From the NCBI RefSeq assembly GCF_000471905.2, contig NW_006499583.1:829393-893392 (forward strand): 64,000 nt of DNA, given 5' to 3'. Each line of letters starts with the position of its first letter. The stretch's first letter is position 1. Below, piece by piece: positions 59,604 to 64,000 of this stretch. This stretch comes from Amborella trichopoda (lineage: Eukaryota > Streptophyta > Magnoliopsida > Amborellales > Amborellaceae). Under the pieces are notes generated by a model. The model was not told the DNA's origin and did not search any database. It saw nothing but the letters and a program-made list of their open reading frames with translations. The position numbers and the translations under genes are program-made.

Positions 59604-60906
59604 TGGTTTGAGAGGGACAGGTGATAATGGAGTGGGTTTTGGAAGGGAAGGGCTTGCTACATCCTCTAGAGAAGGATCGGTTGTAGTTATGAGAGGAGGA
59701 AGAGAAGGCTAGCTAGGTTGCACTGTCAGAGCAGGTATTGGCAAAACAAGACAGGATGAAGGATGTGGTGGTTCAGGATTTTTGAGGAAAGAGGGTGAAG
59801 GATTTGGATAAGGGACTAATGGCGGTCCCGGGTATTTAAGGAGAGGGAGTTGCCCTTGAGTGGGAATTGGTGAGTTCGGATACGGAACCAGTGATGGTCC
59901 GGGATATTTTAGAAGTTTGGGCGGATTTGGTCCCTGAATAAGCTTAAAGTCTCTTTCCTGATCTCAATCGCATTTGGTCGACTACAGCCACTGTGTTCTC
60001 CTCAATGAGAACAGTCATGTGACACCCTTCATGAGTCGAAGAGCTCTCCCCCCTCGAGTTCTTCCATAATTTCTCCATGTTAGGGTTTGTGGGCCACTGG
60101 GACTTCTTGGGCTTTGGGTTTAGAAGCCACTTAAAGACTTCTTTTGGAGTAGGTTCAGGGTTTGTCCTTTTTAACAATAAAGTCCATAGCATCCCCAACA
60201 TTTAAGAATCCGACCTTTTGAGTGACGATCTTCCTCAACTGCTTTTGATGTTGTTTGCTAGTATTGCAAAATTTGAGCTCTTCATCAAGAGCCTCAAAGT
60301 TTAAACACTTGGGAATGAGTCCAAAAGAGGTATTGAGAGAGTAATAGGGTTTGAAGAATCAAGGATAAAAGAAGGGGAAGAGATTTTAAGGTCATCACTC
60401 AAATTGGACCGAACCAAGTAGCTTTTTGGGTCATCACCTATGTTTGACTTGAAGAGGCTCTTAACGTCTTCACTCTCTTTGGATGTGATCAACGATCTTT
60501 TAATGTCGTGCCCCTTGTTGGACGAGTGTAGGGGATCTTTAAGGCCTTTACCCTGCATGGACCGTTGAGAGGTGATTTTAGAGTCTTCACCTTTGTTAGA
60601 TTGTTCTGATTTGCTTTCAATGGCCTCACCCATATTGGATCAGTTTTGGGGTATTTCCATAGTTATGTACTGACCCCCTTAAGAAAAAAGGACTTTTCTT
60701 GGGATGAAGTCATATAAGGTGGGAATATGAGGAATATGGGGAAGGAATGGTTCTTCAACCGACTGCTGTGACAATTTTACTTTTTGGTGTTGAGCCTTTG
60801 AAGGCCGCTTACTCTTCTTCTTTTTCTTAACGGGTACGGTCTTGAGAGATTGTGACATAGGTACCACATTTGCTTGCCGGATTGCCTTCCTCCTAAGGCT
60901 TTTCAT
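59604..60906 (-). pseudogene. gag-protease spacer of element 4 with 13-residue repeats
   Basis: Pro-rich stretch (59700-59940), 'KPKKSQWPTNP' and 'MRLRSGKRL' (59944-60201), then about six 13-residue units of 'SNxGxDxK' type (60390-60620), then 'IPTLYDFIPRKVLF' and a Lys-rich run (60679-60906). The order matches 28400-29590 of element 2. Function unknown. Confidence 0.65.
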
Positions 60907-61546
60907 CTTACCACGCCCATGATGTTCCTGTCGAGACCCGAAGTTTGTGAGATGTTCGAGGTTAACTATTGCTTGCCTCGATTGGTCACGAAAATAGCTG
61001 AGCCATTCGTCGTGATTTGTGTGAGAATGTGTTGAATGGCTTTGTAGCCTTTTGAGTGAGATGGTCCAGCGGTTGAACCACCAGCTTGAAATGTGTGAGA
61101 AATGGTGCCAAGATGAATGGCACTCTTGTGGATCAGATGTGGAGTGACCTTACAGTTACCCACTGAAGGCCTCTCTTGAGCTTAAGACTGGTGGAGGGTC
61201 TACCAATAACAGTGTGGGCATGAGGTGCAGTAGTTTTAGAACCACCCTTGCAATTGACAACAACGAACTTACAGTTGATGCCGGTAGAGAGGGACCAAGG
61301 GGTTTGGAGTCCCTTTCCCAAGTTTACATGGGCTTGAGCCCTGATGCGAAGAGTTAAGTGACTTCACAGGAGATAAGCAGCAGCAATGGGTTGATGGCCC
61401 TTGTTTCCCAAAAATGAGTTCACGGATGTAGGGATTATGAAATCCCTGACCCAGAAGTAGGAGTTAGTGAACTCCATAGCTATTTTTAGGTGATAGTGAA
61501 GTGTTATATTGGTTTGTGAGCGGACCGAACCAACTATAGGGTGGTG
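60907..61546 (-). other. Leader of element 4
   Basis: Short frames without recognisable domains. The capsid domain present at this position in element 2 is absent. Confidence 0.45.
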
Positions 61547-61566
61547 CATCCCTAGTAGAGTCGCCA
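61547..61566 (-). other. Primer binding site of element 4
   Basis: Minus-strand TGGCGACTCTACTAGGGATG, 2 nt after the LTR end, the same type as the element 2 PBS. Confidence 0.75.
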
Positions 61567-62289
61567 GTTGGTCGGGTATGGATTCTCATCGCTAGGGCAC
61601 CCCAGAGTGCCCAGCGCGATAAGCCCCTCTCAAACAACTGCTTGACCCACGTGCGCGTGTGCATGAGTGTGCTGAGTGGATTTTAAAAGAATAAAGAGGT
61701 GGACTCGAACACCTACCTCACCGGTTGAGTTCGTGGGATGCATCTGGGACTTAGCTCTCTTAGATCAGTCCGAAAGCCCTCTGATTGTCCTCGCATAGCG
61801 GCTTGAATTCGGCCCCCTCACTCTTCAATACAACCTTAAGACTGTCACTGAAATATAGCTCTTGGAATTCACCACTTGTAACCTCCTCTTAATGTTTATT
61901 CTTATGTAGATTGGGGATTCTAGTTTAGAGGTTAGAGTGATGAAGAAGAAGGAGAAGAGATATAGAAGAAAATGAAGAATAAGGGTGAATTGGGGGGTTT
62001 CTAATTTAAGGACTAGACAAAAGAATAAGAATAAGAGATAGAAGAGAGAAAGGAGAATGACCCAAATTGGGCAGCCTTTCGGTGTAACCTCTCGTAAGAG
62101 GTATTATCATAGGCAAAAGAAGATACTAGGCTTTAAGATTAAGTATCCGGACGATTTTAAAGGAAGTGAAGTCGTGGGCTTAGCCCATCGAAAAGTGACT
62201 ACCACAAAGAGCCTCCTAACAAGTAACCGAAGGAGAAAATGGAAGGGAGAATGAAGAGAAGAAAGAGGCGAAGAAGAGAGAGAAATCAC

Positions 62290-62640
62290 TCATGACCTAA
62301 GCACTTCTAAGCACTGGTAGGGCGATCCAAGAGTTCAACTTTCTTAGGAAGCTGCCTCAGAAAGACCGTGGCTTGAGTGCCCAAGCATGAGAGAAGAGAG
62401 AGAAGAGGGTAGATGAGAAGAAGAGGAAGAAAGAAAAAAAGAGAAGAAAGGGATGAGGAAGAGACGAAAATCCCTCAAGGCCTAAGCACTTCGAAGCGTG
62501 GTAGTAGGGCGATCCGAGAGTTGAACTCTCTTAGGAAGTCACCTCAAAAAGACTGCAGCTTAAGTGCCCAAGTGTGAGAGAAGAGACAGAAGAGGAAAGA
62601 AGAGAAGGGTAGAAAGAATAAGAAAGAAGAGTGAGAGAGA
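62290..62640. repeat. Two ~180-bp units in the element 4 LTR
   Basis: Units at about 62290-62400 and 62470-62640: 'cctaagcacttc', 'gtagggcgatcc', 'gagttgaactctcttaggaag', 'cctcagaaagac', 'gagtgcccaagtgtgagagaag', then purine-rich runs. A third copy is at 63686-64000. Confidence 0.75.
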
Positions 62641-62769
62641 TCTCACAAACCAGCAGCAGGTCCAGGTAGTGCGAGGAAAGAGAGAGAGAAAGAACTTGAG
62701 AGTGAGAGGAGAGAATAATGAAGAGGGAAGAGAAGGGAAAAACCCTTAGAGAGAAGAGGTTCAACCCTT

Positions 62770-63150
62770 TGTGTCAAGGTTAGGGTCTAGGCTCAATGTG
62801 AATGGACCTAAATGGGCTAGGGTGGTGTATGGTGTAGGGAGTAAGGTAGTCTAGGGTGGTGTAGTGAGTAAGGATGTCTAGAATGTAGGGAGTAGGGTGG
62901 TTTAAGGTAGTGTAGGGAGTAAGTTAGTCTAGGGAGTAAGATGGTTTAAGGTTGTGTAGAGTGTAGGATAGCCTAGGGTATAAGAAATTGGGGTGATGCA
63001 TATGGAGTACGGAGTAGGAAGTTGGGAGTTGGGAGCGGGGTGTATGGAGTAGGGAGTAAGAAGCTGAGAGTTCTAGGGTATAGGAAGTAGGGAGTTCTAA
63101 GGGGTAGGAAGTTTAGGGTTCTAGGGAGTAGGAAGTTCCAAGGGCATTGT
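62770..63150. repeat. G-rich degenerate minisatellite
   Basis: Built from 'gtagggagtagg', 'tagggtggtgta' and 'gggagtaggaagt' units. Plus strand is G/A/T with little C. Inside the element 4 LTR. Confidence 0.8.
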
Positions 63151-63265
63151 ATCTCTAGGCAAATGTTTCTCTCTCCTCGAATTGGGTTAGAACCAAGAGC
63201 AAGAGCTAAAATTTTGATTGATTTCTCAAGCTTTCCAAGACTCTATTACAAAATGACTTGATTGT

Positions 63266-63273
63266 CTTATATA
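63266..63273 (-). promoter_or_regulatory. TATA box of the element 4 LTR
   Basis: Minus-strand TATATAAG in 'gctttatataagacaatc'. Confidence 0.75.
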
Positions 63274-63685
63274 AAGCAACCATGAAACATGGATGGACAT
63301 TAAAAAACTATCAAAATTGCTTGGAAATACACAATTAAGTGAATAAAAACAAAATCCCGTTTTTATCCAAAATGACCAAATTGCCCCTTGACACTTTTCA
63401 CGAAATGACAAAACCTTTCCTTCTTGATGGGCCTCTTGCTATTGCTATGCCTTGGGAGCTTTTCCGAATCCTTTCAGTGGCAATTCGGGTGATCAAACAC
63501 CGTTGAATTGTTGTTTGCATCATCACGAACATTTTGATGTTCATTAATTGACTTGATTAGGAGTTTTAAGGTCGATCCCAAAATCTTATTAACTTTTGAA
63601 TTTTCGATCACTAATGTAGAACGATCCGTCACTTTTCGAGCCTTCTTTTTTATTGCAAATTGAAAAAGACTATCACAATCGCTTA

Positions 63686-64000
63686 GAGTTGAACTCTCTT
63701 AAGAAATTGCCTCAGAAAAACCATAGCTTGAGTGCCCAAGTGTGAGAGAAGAAAGAGAAGAGGGTAGAAGAGAAAGAAAAGAATAAGAAAGAGAGAGAGA
63801 ATAAGACAGAAGAGGGTGAGAGAGAGAAAGGACTTCTGAGAGAGGAGTGAAGAATGAAGAGGGACGAGAAGGGTACGAGGGAGAGGGAGAGAGGGGGGGA
63901 GAAAGAAGGGAAGAGTGAGGGAGAGGGGCGAGAGCACGAACCCATTGTGCGCCATGTGAGAGTGAGAGAGTGATATTGACGCCATGGAAAGCTCCTCCCA
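63686..64000. repeat. Extra copy of the element 4 LTR repeat unit
   Basis: Repeats the unit seen at 62290 and 62470 ('agagttgaactctcttaagaaattgcctcag', 'gagtgcccaagtgtgagagaag', purine-rich run). It abuts the LTR head out of order, so the LTR is rearranged or another LTR piece joins here. Confidence 0.65.

Larger units (their letters stand above)
61569..63685 (-). repeat. LTR of element 4 (5' LTR, incomplete)
   Basis: In its sense: conserved head part ('caatttgcaataaaaaagaag', 'catcaaaatgttcgtga', 'gcaatttggtcattttgg'), TATA (63266-63273), 'ggagagagaaac', a repeat-filled middle, and a tail ending 'cgaccaa' before the PBS. The first ~700 bp expected from other LTRs is missing at the 63685 breakpoint. 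Confidence 0.75.
58590..64000 (-). mobile_element. Element 4: Tat-like fragment, minus strand
   Basis: In its own sense: 5' LTR (window edge to 61569), PBS, short leader, gag-protease spacer, protease, then truncation at the LTR D junction. No capsid-type gag domain fits in the 0.6 kb between PBS and spacer, and no pol enzymes are present. Its spacer and protease match element 2, and its LTR belongs to the same superfamily as A-E. Broken fossil. Confidence 0.75.

Overview
The window looks like plant intergenic DNA from a large, repeat-rich genome, most likely a flowering plant. The evidence is Ty3/gypsy elements of the Tat type (second RNase H domain, very long LTRs, an antisense extra ORF), a Ty1/copia element primed by the plant initiator-Met-type site, and a hAT-type DNA transposon. 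I find no rRNA, tRNA or CRISPR and no secure host gene. One short TATA-plus-ORF segment (17669-18104) is the only candidate non-transposon DNA. There is one assembly gap (39003-39022).

Layout. (1) 126-14531: a full-structure but decayed Tat element on the minus strand (element 1: LTR, PBS, gag, protease, RT, RNase H, second RNase H, integrase, PPT, LTR). It sits inside an older minus-strand LTR ('X', 14532-15187, probably continuing at 1-125). (2) 15188-15980: 89-bp repeats. 16000-17668: a plus-strand LTR fragment (E). (3) 18105-54294: element 2, a plus-strand Tat relative with ~3.4-kb LTRs (A and C), PBS, gag and protease. No RT/RNase H/integrase is visible. Where these would lie it carries a ~3-kb antisense ORF related to the plant mobile domain (PMD), then a long 3' region of 69-bp minisatellites. 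(4) Insertions into element 2: a solo LTR (B, 23719-27160, TSD AAGTC) in gag, and a hAT element (30128-41647, 8-bp TSD) in the protease region. The hAT itself holds a Ty1/copia element (about 32206-41416). (5) 54295-58475: 3' end of another Tat relative (178-bp repeats plus LTR D). (6) 58590-64000: element 4, minus strand, a gag-less fragment with protease, spacer, PBS and a long repeat-filled LTR running to the window edge.

The order of events follows from nesting: X before element 1; element 2 before B and hAT; hAT before copia. By eye, LTR pairs differ by about 7-10% where they align well, so these are old, broken copies.

The most interesting signal is not a gene. It is a 28-nt hairpin (7-bp outer stem, AAAA on one side, 3-bp inner stem, mostly GNRA tetraloop) recurring near the end of the coding part or in the 3' region of three different Tat elements, with paired changes in both stems. 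It alternates with a second hairpin type, and units of both types are often followed by a GAGTAAAA-like tail. A second point of interest is a strong minus-strand TATA box (47161-47172) about 0.9 kb upstream of the antisense PMD ORF.
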